A stretch of 64,000 bases of DNA from Simmondsia chinensis (GCA_018398585.1 JAGTTD010000003.1:5774637-5838636), one strand, 5' to 3'. Shown: positions 22,949 to 33,753, counted from the first letter of the stretch. Notes: generated from the sequence alone by a model not told the origin. Program-made: numbers and translations.

Positions 22949-23108
22949 TCAATACCATTCCTCACACCTCTTAGAGAGGAGGCTATGTCATATATATGCA
23001 AAACATACAAAATAATATGGGATTGCGGAGGATCATAATTATGTCCCTAAGATATCAATCATATCAGTAAAATACATAATATCACAATATTACTTAATTA
23101 TCCCAACA
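22949..23108 (-). repeat. 5' LTR of copia D (160 bp)
   Basis: Minus strand TGTTGGGATAATTAAG... to ...GGTATTGA, followed by CC and the decayed primer site. Matches the split left LTR. Confidence 0.7.
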
Positions 23109-23666
23109 AAAGTTAAGTAAGCTAGTTTCTTTTGTTAAAACTTCTATTTTTCTTATTTTTCTCATTTTTCTCAAGTGTTTTTATAAGAAAAAATAAATAA
23201 AGGCTCTCATAAAATACAAAATATTAAATAGCGACATCTTCTGTGCAAAATAAGACATTGAAATACAAAAATTGGCCTTCTAAATATATTTTCGAATAAA
23301 ACATAATGGTTTCAAACCTTTTGTGCAAATTTGTAAACCATTTGCAAAATAAATGCATCCTAAATCAACAATATATATATATACACACACACAAACACAC
23401 TAAAAATTAGAGGCAGAGGCATCCAAATAAAATATGGATGTAGACAATTCGACATAACTTTACACAAATAAACCCTGCCGAAAATATGGCCTTAGATAGA
23501 GCTCAGTGGCAATCAAATATACGGCTGGTAGACACAGCTATTAAGAGATACATGCATACTCATGCATGTCTGTTATTGTTATTTTATTGTTGCTTGCATG
23601 CCAAGTATTGCTTTTTTTGAATATTTTTATATTGATCCTTCTTTTCTTTTTCTTTTTAAATTGAGG
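23109..23666. other. Intron sequence of peptide gene copy I
   Basis: Continues block I; 23220-23375 matches 43850-43945 (both end AAATGCAT..TAAATCAACA). No coding content seen. Confidence 0.5.
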
Positions 23667-23785
23667 GCCCTAGGGAAACAAACTCTCTTTAGCGTAGTAC
23701 CTTATAAGAGTAAGGATGCATACATTTTACTCCCCAGACCCTGCTGTGGAGGGAACCTCTATGTAGCACTGGGTTGTTATTATTT
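23667..23785 (+). mobile_element. SINE/RTE-type 3' tail
   Basis: Contains GTAAGGATGCATACATTTTA, CTCCCCAGACCCTGCTGTGG and GCACTGGGTTGTT in order. These are the same blocks as the 3' tail of the RTE LINE at 48413-48707. Only the tail is recognisable, so it may be a SINE or a 5'-truncated LINE. Confidence 0.65.
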
Positions 23786-24174
23786 TTGGAGGTTAATTAT
23801 CATTTCTTTGAATTATTTGGTAGATAAAATGAAGAAAGCTAGATATAGATTAATTACACTAGGTTGACCAACTCCGTAATGACTTAAGTCAACATAGTGA
23901 TTACTAGAGAGACCTTGATCTAAGTTTTTTACTTGTATTCCCATACTATCCCTAGAGTCAACCTAATCTTAGGGCAACTTTTGTAATTAGCCTAGCCTAG
24001 GTATCCTATGTAAACACTTATCTTTAACTATTTCACAATCAATCAATTCATATTTTTCTCTCCTCACCTAGTAATTAGAGTCACTTTGAAACTTCTTTCA
24101 AAAGATTCTCTCCTATGTTTGTATTCTTTTTCAAAATTGAATTTCCTCGGTTTCTTTTCTTCTTCTATCAACGA

Positions 24175-24463
24175 ATGACAGCAAATCCTAATCAATCCAA
24201 CCATGCAAATGTTGGCCAAGCCTCCTTGTTGGATGAGGCTGTGTGAATAGTGGCACTCAGCTCCACCTATACTGATATGCTTTTGATTGCTGCCAAGTTG
24301 AAGTCAATCGTCATGGTCGATCCACCCCACATTGATCTCTCCACCTCGGGTAATGCCCTTTGGGGTCCGCAGATATCGGTGTCGCCATCTCTGATATACC
24401 ATTGCCCATCACAATGCCAACGATGACTCTGACGTTTAACTTGGGCATCCCCCCCCCCCCCCC

Positions 24464-24495
<32 letters not shown>

Positions 24496-25060
24496 AAAAA
24501 GACACCTTGCGCCCACGACCATCATGGAAGCATTGAACCCACGGTTGTTTGGGTCGGCTCTGCCACCAATCATGTTGCCCCTAATACAATCCCGCAGAAG
24601 AAAAATCATAATTTTCTTCATATGTCTAAAACAATTAATGTTCATTAGGTCTCTTCTCCATTTCTTCTTCCACTATCAAGTATTTATAATATTGTCACAT
24701 TAAAATTGGAAAATATCACCAATTATCCCACATGGTGTGAATACTTTTATATGCTACTAATAACTTATCATCTAACATTATATATTAACGGCCCCTGCCC
24801 TTCTGCCCCTGCCCATGTAACTAATTGAAATGGATCGTTAATCCCAGCCCTAAAAACACATCACAGGTGTGCACGGATTAAGGTCCTCGATCTTGCATCG
24901 CAGCTACTATCTCCCATTACATTTTAAATAACATTGCTCATTACCCTACATCTGAAGCATATGAGATGCCATAGCCAAACATTTTTAGGATCACTTAATG
25001 GCAAAGAGTTTGATCTTTAAACTAAACTTACCACCCACTGAAAATATGGCAAAAAACAAT
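24175..25060 (+). pseudogene. Copia E gag remnant
   Basis: Starts MTANPNQSNHANVGQASLLD and soon stops. After a C/A homopolymer block the gag pattern resumes near 24690 as TLKLENITNYPTWCEYF and MLLITYHLTLYINGP, resembling the 'L...NY..W...F...L....L..Y..G' pattern of copia gag. The remainder is broken. Confidence 0.5.
24449..24500 (+). repeat. Poly(C) followed by poly(A)
   Basis: About 37 bases of C with one T, then 15 A, inside copia E gag. Length is likely variable and prone to sequencing error. Confidence 0.9.
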
Positions 25061-25299
25061 GGACATCTATTTATTAGAACTAAAATCAATTGTTGAAGAT
25101 ATTGTTGCCATTGATTCGCCAATTTCTAATAGAAAGCTTATTTATTTTGCTTGATATAAATGACGGTCAATTTCTCGCATTATGTTTCGGGTACTTGCCA
25201 AACTTGTTGTTTAGGAAAATCAAATTTGTTACCTTTTGAATGTGCATTGCATTGTTTTACTGTTCCTTTACAAATAATACATTATGACAGGAAGAAATC

Positions 25300-25930
25300 T
25301 CCTATTTTCTGAACTTCTACATATAAATATTATGTACTCTTCATTGATGATTTTTCAAGATTTACGTGGCCATATGTAATGTAGAGAAAATCAATTATCT
25401 TTGAAATTTAACACGAAAATCAAAATTTTTTAAAGTGATATTAGAGGTGAATCTAAACATCCGCACATGAAATCTCTATATCAAGGCCATGATATTCACT
25501 TCCCCTTATTTTGTCCGAATTCCCCATGACAAATGGGTGGCGGAACGCAAGCAATGACTCTAGCTTAAATGGCACAGATGCTCTTAATTCAATCTAAACA
25601 TCCATATAAATCTTGGGATGAATCTTTTTGTATCGCTTGTTTTATCATAAACTGTCCTACCGCTCCAAATTTATCAAATGTTTCACCATTTTAGAAATAA
25701 TTTCGACAAACACTAGACAATAATCATTTTCTCGTCTTCGGATCTGCATGTTAATCTAATCTCACACCTCATGCCCCTCATAACTTATCTCCTCGATCCT
25801 CTGCATGCATTTTTAATGGTTGCCTCACACACTAGTAGGTTATCAATGTTTAGACCCAACTCAAGTCGTGTTAAAACAAATAGGCATGTCATGAAAAAAT
25901 GACAAGTCTTGGTTCCCCTATCACAACCTA
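25300..25930 (+). pseudogene. Copia E integrase remnant
   Basis: YKYYVLFIDDFSRFTWPYVM near 25320-25380 is the integrase core start. KSWDESFCIACFI and APNLSNVSPF follow near 25610-25690. Stops break the frame repeatedly. Confidence 0.6.
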
Positions 25931-26374
25931 GCAACAGCACCCCACAATACAATAGGACAGTCGACAATCGAGCAGTCGGCGGACCCCATTCCTGTGGCCC
26001 CTCTAACTATCAACCACGCACTCCTCCCCCCCCCCAAAAAAAACAAATGATGCTTGGACTAATCTGTCCTCTAGCACTCGCCCTGACACATGTACTAGAC
26101 CTATAGTCCCCATTGCATACACACCCATCGTGGCCGCATCTACGGCTGCATCCCTCACCAACAGTGAAGCCTCTTTGCTTATAGAAGGAGCTCTCTCGCC
26201 CACTGTCCTATTGACCGAAGCTAATAATAAACCAAGCTTGCAGAACCCCCCTAGGTCGACCACCAATGTGCACCCCATGCGCATCTATCTCAAGGACGAT
26301 ATTAGCAAGCCCATATATTCTCAACCGTTGGCATACCCATGTTCATAGGTAGCTCCAAACCCGTAGTGGTAGAA

Positions 26375-26635
26375 AGCTATGGTTGGTGAGTTTAACACAG
26401 TTATACAGAAACATACATGAGACTTGGTCTTTTAGGTCCCAAATAAGAACCTTTCAGGAAACACCTGAAAATACCGAGTAAAGTATAAAGCGGATGGCTC
26501 TAATGAATGATTCAAAGCAAGCTGTCTCACATGAGGGATCTGCTAATGTGAAGTGATTGACTACAAGGAAACGTTTAGCTCTATAGTCAAGCCCCCCGCA
26601 ATATGCTTCATACTTTACTTGCCATCACTCATAAT
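26375..26635 (+). pseudogene. Copia E RT N-terminal remnant
   Basis: Reads EFNTVIQKHT, YRVKYKADGS, IDYKETFSSIVKPPAICFIL with interspersed stops, which parallels the RVT_2 start. Sequence similarity ends near 26640, where GA-rich DNA and an L1 ORF1 remnant begin. Confidence 0.6.
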
Positions 26636-26714
26636 ATGTAAGTATCATAATATACATTTTTTCATGGAGACGAAGAGAGTGAGAGGGGAGGACGGGAGAG
26701 AGAGAGAGATAGGA

Positions 26715-27965
26715 GGGTGATGGAAGAAATGAAAACTTAGGAAATCAGGATATGAGGGATCGTCACCAGCAGCACAATGGAAGAGCAAACCTAGTCACAT
26801 TGTTCATCAACAATATTCTGTAAGATATGGGAAGAAAGCAGCTGAAGATGAGATAAGATTTGGACAAAGTTTAGAGTGTTTCATTTTTATAAAATTAGGG
26901 GAAAAAAAACCTCGTTCTTTGGCTTTGTATGACTTGAAAATAGGCAAGAGGCTCAGAATGCCATTGAGTTGTTGTGCAAGGAAACAGACTGATTGTGCAG
27001 GAAGCTAGATTCTGAAGGAGGGGAAGGGTTAATCCTGGCGCTGAACACTAGGAAAGAGGTGGTTAAGAACATGTAAGACCACAAACAAGAAATCACCACT
27101 TGAGGGGCGCTTCAGATTACCAAAACCAGTTCTAGAAAAGAGTCTGGGGAAAAGCTTTAGTTGAGAATTTGGAGAGGTTGACAAGGAGCTTGATTTGTTT
27201 GACCTCAAAACCGTTGATATTTGCTTTAATCTCCAAGAACTTTACATATATCGGGATAACTAATGTTGAAGTCAAAGATATAGGTAGATTCAAATTCATT
27301 CTCCTTTTTGACAGCATTGAGGAACATGATAATTGAGTTGCTGAATGGAGGGATTGGATTTATGAGTGGTGTGATTGCATTAAGCAATAGTCTAAATTCG
27401 ATGTTTGTCATACAAGGAGAACATGGATTTCTATTCATGGTCTTCCCCTACATGGACGGTCAGAAGAAAACTTCAAAGTCATTAGGGAATGGTGGGGTCA
27501 CACTGTTCGTATCGATAAGGCTATGCAGATAGGTATGTTTTTTGAAGCTGCAAATGTTCCAATGGATACTACTCAAACGAGGTCCATAGAGGAGGATGTC
27601 AGTAGTAAAAGAGCCTAAAGAACCAGTGGTGTCAGGGTCAATGATTCAAGGGATTCCAGGAGCCCGATAAAGTCCAATGATGGATATGAAGCAGAATAGC
27701 TTAAGATAGGATTGAGAATATCCTTCATCAATCTACAGAGGAGCTGAGAAGTCCAGTGGCCCAACCGGAATCATCTCTTAGTCGGCTGAATAATATTGGG
27801 AACACAGGAGATCTACAGGGGGGTAATGCTGGTGCCAGTTTCCGATAGCTTGTGCCTTCAGTCACTAGCGGTTGTGGTGGAAGAAGTTTAAGAGTCTGAG
27901 GACAGATATTAGCTAGAGTCTGAAGTCCATGAAACTCAGCAGCTGGAGGTTGCACTAGGCGGTCC
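26715..27965 (+). pseudogene. L1 LINE ORF1 remnant (RRM and DUF4283-like)
   Basis: ANLVTLFINNI near 26790 resembles the RRM start of plant L1 ORF1. From about 27150, LTRSLICLTSKPLIFALIS, then DIGRFKFILLFDSIEEHDN, RTWISIHGLPLHGRSEENF and VIREWWGHTVRIDKA match the DUF4283-type RNA-binding region. Stops and shifts are frequent. ORF2 is absent. It lies in the intron of peptide gene copy I. Confidence 0.65.
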
Positions 27966-27999
27966 TTCGAGAAATATTATATAATTGTTAATATATAAA

Positions 28000-28496
28000 T
28001 ATATATATGCGAAACAGTCACCTAATAGAAATTTTTTTAAAAAAAAAAAATCAATAAATACTTTTTTATATTAACTGCATGTTCAAGAAATTTAGCCCAA
28101 TTTGAGAGATGTAATCCACCAATATCATTTATTTATAAAGTATATTGAAAGACATAAAAAGGAAATCAATAGGATCATAGAAAGAAAAGTGGATCAAAGG
28201 TCATCATCATAAGAAATAACCCCATTTTAAATTTTTATGGATAACTCTATTAACTTTATTCTCGGTTAAAGTAAATGAATAATAATGAACAATAACTATG
28301 AGTGCCACGAAATATTTATAGGGATCGTTATTAATTTTTCTGAATTTCTTAGTACTTAACTTGAAATAATTATTTTAATTTTGTCTGCATTAACTTTTTT
28401 TTTCCCACTCATTTCCTTCCTCTCGCCCTCTCTGTTCTACTTTTCTCTCATTTCCCTATCCCTCTTTTCCCATAACTAGGGGAATAAGCAAACTGA
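28000..28496. other. Intron of peptide gene copy I
   Basis: AT-rich block I sequence. The start resembles block II near 44800 (AAACAGTCACCTAATAG against AAACAATCCCCTAATAG). CT-rich near 28395-28470. No coding content. Confidence 0.4.
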
Positions 28497-28730
28497 GCGT
28501 TTGATAAACAATGCACGATCAACTGGGGTGCTCTGTTCAGCTTGACTGATTTAAACCCCTATCCATAACTCTCCTTTATTCTCTCTCATTTACTATTTTT
28601 CTTTCTCTTCCCTCTTCCTCTCTCCCCGCTTCATTTTCATTCTCTTCACTCTCTTGTACATTTCTCCCCTTCTTTTCCCTTACAAAAATTAGAAAATTTC
28701 TTTTAAAATTCCACAAATCAAACGCATCTT
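28497..28730. mobile_element. MITE-like inverted repeat
   Basis: GAGCGTTTGATAAACAA near 28497 is inverted as CAAATCAAACGCATC near 28716. It encloses a CT-rich core. Short ends and no verified duplication. Confidence 0.4.
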
Positions 28731-29013
28731 GGCAAGACTTAAAAATAAGTAATAAGTGTTTACAATACTCATAAAATTATATAAGCTGTAATTTTCATAA
28801 CACAACACTAGACCTCCGAAATTTTTAGATTATTCCGGTTCGAGCCACATCAGGTTGGGATCATAAATCTTTGATCTTAACCTCTAAATTTTCTTGCTAG
28901 GTTTGGATCAACCCAACAAATTGGGTCAATTACTATCAGGTCTACACCTTATCAATCAAGATACATTAACTTAAAAAGAAATTTAAAAGAAAGGACAGAA
29001 GTGTAAATATAAC

Positions 29014-29128
29014 CTTTTTCCGAGATAGAATACTTAGGAAAAAATGTGGCTGCCTCAGTTTGCAAGCACAAAAATGCCAACAATAAGATCATGACCACAC
29101 AAGCAACTTTTTGGGTCCTCATTCTCAT
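29014..29128 (-). CDS. Small secreted-peptide gene, copy I, exon 1
   Basis: Encodes a signal peptide, MRTQKVACVVMILLLAFLCL followed by QTEAATFFPKYSISEK, and ends GAA AAA G before the donor GTTATA at 29013. The ATG at 29122 aligns with that of copy II. ATGs at 29128 and 29146 (MGKLTIMRMRT) are in frame and would add 2 or 8 residues. Hydrophobic core, Cys and the QTEAA cleavage region match copies II and III. A TATA box lies 40-60 bp upstream. The partner exon is at 18819-18934, so the intron is about 10 kb, filled with mobile elements. The peptide would enter the secretory pathway; its function is unknown. Confidence 0.62.
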
Positions 29129-29184
29129 GATCGTTAATTTCCCCATGCAATTAAGAATCGAACTTTCCTATTAATGCCCCATTG

Positions 29185-29193
29185 CTATATATA
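29185..29193 (-). promoter_or_regulatory. TATA box of peptide gene copy I
   Basis: Minus strand TATATATAG, 39 bp upstream of the first ATG. The same element is present in copy II (45163-45174) and altered in copy III. Confidence 0.55.
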
Positions 29194-29962
29194 CACATCA
29201 CCAATATTATTAAGTTTGTTTAAATATGACCAAAAGGGTTGCCTCTAGTCATCAGAATTAATATAATTTATTGATTCATCGATATGAAAAGGAGATTAAA
29301 TGTACGTAAGTTAGAAATGTAATTTGTATATGTAGTGATATAGTAAGAATTGCTCGAGTATAAGAAATTATGGTATGTCCGCTATTTTTAAGTAAATTAA
29401 AATTATTTTTCCTACTATCAAAAAAATGTATTTCATAAAAGCTTAAGTTGATGGGTAAAAGCTTAAGATTGGTTTTCTATTCTAACATGCTATTTTATGC
29501 AAATGCCTATTAGGCTTAAAGCCTGAATATTGCATATATCCACCTCATACCATGTACTTAAATTGTGTTAATATTGAAAGAAAACTATTGGGATTAGAAC
29601 TCGAGATGAACAAGGCTCTAATATCATGTAAATGAACCTACTTTTCTACAAGTTTAAATTCATGGGTGAAGACTTAGGATTGATTTTATATTCTAACATT
29701 TACATCAATTAAGTTATAATTAAATATATATTTTGAGCATATGAAGAATTGGTGTGCAATTTCGTAGGAAAGTGAATGTGGTAAAAAGTAAAACAACCCA
29801 CTTATATTATTTTCATAGCTGGCGGCATTTGTGTAATCTTCAAATTTTAATAATTTAAGCTAAAGAAGTTGTTGATTTTCTAACTAAGCGTGTAACTTTT
29901 GACTAAAACCTTTCCAATGTCCACATTCCATTTTCAATTTTTTATTCTCAAATTTCATTAAT

Positions 29963-29963
<1 letters not shown>

Positions 29964-30010
<47 letters not shown>
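29964..30010. repeat. (TA)n microsatellite
   Basis: Uninterrupted TA dinucleotides of about 46 bp at the right edge of block I. Confidence 0.95.
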
Positions 30011-30013
<3 letters not shown>

Positions 30014-30085
30014 TTCTATTTATTTTTCTCCATTGCAAATACAGGCATAAGTTAGAAACAGATAATAGGTACATGATGGCTTCAC

Positions 30086-30112
30086 AAAGGAGGGGAAAAA
30101 AAAAAAAAAAGG
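30086..30112. repeat. Target-site duplication of the 5S SINE, left copy
   Basis: AAAGGAGGGG, 15 A, GG. The right copy at 30312-30332 is AAAGGAG, 11 A, GGG. They differ by a GGG indel and A-run length. Confidence 0.65.
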
Positions 30113-30311
30113 AACATAACCAGTGCCTCAAGGACTCTTGCCTACGCAAGGTCAAGGTGTTAACCTAAAGAGAGGCTATTTCCGAGTGTCCCCAACCTGA
30201 GGGTGAGGACTTCCTAGGAGGTCACCCATCCTGGTATTACTCTTGCCTAAGCACGCTTAACTTCAGAGTTCTAATGGGACCCGATGATGGCGTGTTGGTG
30301 CCCTCTTTGGT
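30113..30311 (-). mobile_element. 5S-rRNA-headed SINE with RTE-type tail
   Basis: Minus strand. From about 30300 to 30203 it matches plant 5S rRNA from roughly nucleotide 13 to 110. Visible blocks include GGGTCCCATTAGAACTCTG, AAGTTAAGCGTGCTTAGGC, AAGAGTAATACCAGGATG and GGTGACCTCCTAGGAAGTCC, which cover the internal Pol III control region. From 30198 to 30121 it continues into a tail alignable with the RTE LINE tail: CAGGTTGGGGACACTCGGAA, TAGCCTCTCTTT, ACCTTGCGTAGGCAAGAG, GAGGCACTGGTTATG. Imperfect duplications flank it: AAAGGAG plus an A-run plus GG at 30086-30112 and 30312-30332. A retroposed 5S-LINE chimera fits best. Confidence 0.75.
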
Positions 30312-30517
30312 AAAGGAGAAAAAAAAAAAGGGTTGTAAATGAAAAGCTATGAAACGAAGGAAAGCATGGACATCTAATTTAGTGACAAATAAGAGCGTCA
30401 CCAACCCATTTGCCATTTTGGGGTGGAAAAACACTAGTAACCGTTAAATTTCACCGAGTCTTTTAGGCTCGACTGTAGACCTGGAACATACAAGGTCCAC
30501 GTATAAGTTCAAGCTGT

Positions 30518-30645
30518 ATCCATGTTAAACCAATTAGCATTAGAAGGAGCAACACACTGGACTTATAAATTGATCTTTTCACTTTTACAACTCTAATGTG
30601 GGATTCGTATACTGAACTCACATATGAAGTTTCCAACACGAACTG
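30518..30645 (-). repeat. Short copia-type LTR fragment with decayed primer site
   Basis: The minus strand starts TGTTGGAAACTTCATATGTG at 30645, passes CGAATCCCACATTAGAG, and ends TGGTTTAACA followed by TGGATACAGC, a damaged Met-tRNA primer site. No gag or pol follows. Confidence 0.45.
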
Positions 30646-30649
30646 ATAT

Positions 30650-31400
30650 CAAGCATCATTTCTTTGCTGCGCATGTAGTAGATTGGCCTTTTCTCAAAAT
30701 TTCGGAACTAGATTAATAGCAACTCCAAATGTGATTGCAACCCTCGATTGTATAAGTTCATCACCTCCCCTTTTTTCATGCTGGTCCGTTTAAGTCTTGG
30801 ACTTCAATTACTCTAAAATTATAAACTTTTGACTGTTACATTTCTTTCTTTGTTGGACTAACTAGGTATACAATGGTTTTTTTGTTTTTTTTTTTTCACA
30901 TGTGAATAGGAGGATGGGAACTTCAATAATCTACAAAAGAACACACATAGAAAAATGGAAAGCCACAAAAAATGATCAAAAGGATTAAATAGACATTAGG
31001 GTGCATCGTGATTAACGATAAACAATGAAAGGCTATGTCTTAAGATGCTTTACAAAATGGATTCAGTTAAAGTTTGATTTTGATGCAAATTGTCAAACTG
31101 TCGAAAGCAAAAAGAGAACGATTCCAAAGTTTTTCTTAATTCTTTATAACTAGAGTAAAAAAAGAACAAGGGAAATCAGATTTAGTCCAATTCTCACCAA
31201 CAGAAAATGAAGAAACTACAAGCAAAATGTTCAAAGTGAAAACAAAGCTATCTAGCAAATGAACCCCTAAAACCTATTTACATGCTACTAACCCTAGCAT
31301 AATTCTAGCATAACACAAAAATCCTTGTCAAATAATATTCCTATGAGCATACCCAATAGAGGTTGATAGTATTATATATATAAAGGAAGCTATGCACAGA
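30650..31400. other. No gene recognised
   Basis: AT-rich, with no supported frame. The 3' LTR of copia F may lie near its right end but could not be delimited. Confidence 0.4.
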
Positions 31401-31403
31401 AAA

Positions 31404-32020
31404 TTACAGTAAAGTCGCTAGATAATATCCTAAGAATATCGCACAGGATATTGCAGTAAAACACCCCTCAATCTGAACGTGGGGGACCAACATTAAGATT
31501 GGCCTGATGAATGCATAAGCGAACAGCAGATAAACCTTTGGTGAAATATTACCAACCTGTTTAATAGTAGGAGTGTACTGAACATGGGTGTCACCCTTAA
31601 TTACCTTTTCATGAACATAGTTAAAATCAATATCAACATGCTTACTACGATAATTAGTGATAGGGTTACCAGCAAGATATGTGCTCGAGACATCGTCACA
31701 TTGAATCTGAATAGCACCAGAATGGCGAAATCCGTTGTCACGCATACGATACCTAAGCGAGTCACATTTGACAACCACCTATGCAACAACTCTATACTTA
31801 GACTCTGTGGTAGACTTAGCAATAGTACAATGCTTTTTGGAATACCAAGGGATGAGTTGGGGCCAAGAAATAAGAAAGAACTAGAAGTAGAGTGGCGAGT
31901 GTCAGGACACTCACCCCAATTAGCATCAGTGTGTATAGTGATGGTCGTACAAAAGCCATTAGAGGTAGTGAGACCATGATTAGACATGTGCTTGAGGTGC
32001 AGAAGGATACGCTTCACCAT
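31404..32020 (-). pseudogene. Copia F RNase H remnant
   Basis: Two frames together carry the domain: TIHTDANWGECPDTRHSTSS and, after a shift near 31780, QIQCDDVSSTYLAGNPITNY, RSKHVDIDFNYVHEKVIKGD and VQYTPTIKQVGNI. This is the RNase H C-terminal copia pattern (normally DN..A..L..NPV.H.RTKHIE.D.HF.RE). Confidence 0.75.
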
Positions 32021-32155
32021 TTTCCAATGAGAGACCTAGGAGTATGAGACACACGGTTATTTGCATAACACATATCTAGAGAGTCATGGTATGATACTGA
32101 AGAGCACCTACTGTAGTCCAATACACAGTTGGATTTTCAAGTAGATCCCCATCGG

Positions 32156-33070
32156 TTAATGATGGCTAAACTCGGGCAAGTAGCAAGGTTTTAACAGGTT
32201 TAGCTTCGAGCATGTTATGCTTGCTAAGAAGGCCAAGGTTATACTTTTGCTGAGTGAGAAAAAGTCCTTGTTGAGATGGTTTGGCTTCAATGCCACCGAA
32301 ATAGTGAAGACCATCTTGGTTCTCCATGGCAAATTGAGTGGATAGAGAGGCAATGAGCATTGGAGATGAGATGGATTGGACCTGATAAAAATAAGGCCAT
32401 CAAAATAGAGGAGACAACACATGATCCAAGTAGAGGATCGATGAATGAACAGAGAGGGTTCATCCTTAGTATAGTGGAACCCAAGACTATATATGAACGT
32501 ATTGAACCTATGAAACCAAGTCCTAGGGGCTTGTTTGAGCCCATAATGATCCATATGCAAACAAAAGACATGGTTAGAAAACTTCGAGTGTATACAACTG
32601 CGCTGTTTCAGATAAAGCTCTTCATTGAGAAAATCATGTAAAAGCGCATTTTGGACATCAAGTTGGCGAATGGACCAAGAGTTTGTGATTGACAATGCAA
32701 GAATAATTATGATGGTAGTGCGTTTGAAAACTAGGTTAAAGGTTTTAAAGTAGTCAAGGCCTTCTCGTTGGTGAAACTTACGGCCACAAGTCTAAACTTA
32801 AAACAACCACTAGAACATCAGGAATACTTGACCTTTTACCTCCAAGTGCTGAGAAGGAGAGGATGGGACAAGATCCCATGCGTGGTTTTGAATAATGGAA
32901 TTGAACTCCTTTGCCATGGCCTCCTGCCATTGAGGACTTTTAGTAGACTAGGAGAAACATGTATGTTCTTGGATTGAAGTGAGGGAACAAAGAGACAAGA
33001 AGTGTTTGGGCTTCTGTATGACATCTTTAAGTCGTGTTCGCATGGGGTGAGCATTATGTGACACAGTGGC
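32156..33070 (-). pseudogene. Copia F reverse transcriptase remnant
   Basis: The main frame (32156-32695) has WSIRQLDVQNALLHDFLNEE, YGLKQAPRTWFHRFNTFIYS, LGFHYTKDEPSLFIHRSS and LLYFDGLIFIRSNPSHL. The catalytic YVDD has become YFDG, so this RT would be dead even without the stops. The RT N-terminus lies in other frames near 32840-33070. Confidence 0.8.
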
Positions 33071-33753
33071 CTCATAATGTTGACGTTGGTGCACTAACTA
33101 CCACTGGTGGGGCCACCATTGGCTCGGCCAAGGCCAAACTTGAGGCACCCCCTTTAACTGCGCTGGTACAGAGGGAGCCAAACAGCCCACGCTGTTGCTG
33201 ATAGGTGGTGCTAGCGGAGACATGACAAGCAAATGTGAGCAAGCAAGCACATGCAGCGAATATGAGGAAAGGGGTTCATGGGCTGTATGGGGAGAGAACC
33301 GCAATCGGAACACTGCACAAAGGACACGATGTAAAGTGGTACCTCCACAAGGTTAGAAGCACGGGACACTGTTGAACCTTGCACTAATTCTATCTCTGCA
33401 TTGGGACAATTCTTCAAGGTGTTTGATGCCTTGAAACCTTATTCTTTCCTTGCATCTACCTCTTGTAAATGCTTCCATGGCTTTAAATATCTTTAAAAAG
33501 AACTTTCTGGTCCTAACGGTTTATGGTAGAGGGGACTCAGAAGCAGAATCAGGTGGCTTACTTAGAGCCCTTAGAGTATGTTCTGGCTCTGATACCGCTA
33601 CTCTATGACCTAATTAAAATCCTAGATATTAACTTTATTTGGTTTTTTCATTTTCTACTATATTTTGTTGATTAGGAGACGATTTTAGCTTCAATTTGAT
33701 TGGATAAAGCTGATTTTTAGATGAATTTGAGGATTAAATAGAATAATCATAAC

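Larger units (their letters stand above)
18979..23108 (-). mobile_element. Copia element D, short LTRs, lacks RT
   Basis: A minus-strand copia relic with short LTRs (right 22949-23108; left about 170 bp but split by a hAT element). A decayed primer site, TGGTATTAAAGC, reads on the minus strand at 22935-22946. Gag and integrase remnants are visible. No RT or RNase H remains between the integrase C-terminus (about 20390) and the left LTR, so it is deleted. It sits in the intron of peptide gene copy I, its end 44 bp from the acceptor. Flanks AAAT and AAAGT do not give a clean duplication. Confidence 0.75.
23870..26640 (+). mobile_element. Copia element E, decayed, 3' truncated
   Basis: Plus-strand relic: an LTR-like stretch (about 23870-24140), gag start (24175), integrase core (about 25320-25720) and the beginning of RT (about 26375-26635), where it stops. 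No 3' LTR or RNase H is present. Stops and frameshifts occur throughout. Confidence 0.65.
17505..29950. repeat. Paralogous block I (insert-ridden)
   Basis: Host DNA homologous to block II (42745-45700) and in part to block III (55937-57080). Unbroken homologous stretches are about 17505-17995, 18759-18978, 23109-23520 and 28000-29900. Everything between them is inserted mobile DNA. The block carries the first copy of the small secreted-peptide gene. Confidence 0.7.
31400..33600 (-). mobile_element. Copia element F, gag and integrase core lost
   Basis: A minus-strand relic. A primer-site-like GCTCTGATACCGC lies at 33583-33595. Then come an integrase-to-RT linker (33000-33480), RT (32156-33070) and RNase H (31404-32020). 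Gag, protease and integrase core are absent, indicating an internal deletion. Protein motifs differ from those of elements A, G and H, so this is another copia lineage. Confidence 0.7.

Noticed and set aside
24311..24645. Gly-rich minus-strand frames
   Set aside because: They come from translating the poly(C) homopolymer.
30201..30303. A functional 5S rRNA gene on the minus strand
   Set aside because: The first 12 or so and last 10 or so nucleotides of 5S are replaced, the sequence runs directly into a LINE-type tail, and the unit has its own target duplication. It is a retroposed chimera, not an rDNA unit.
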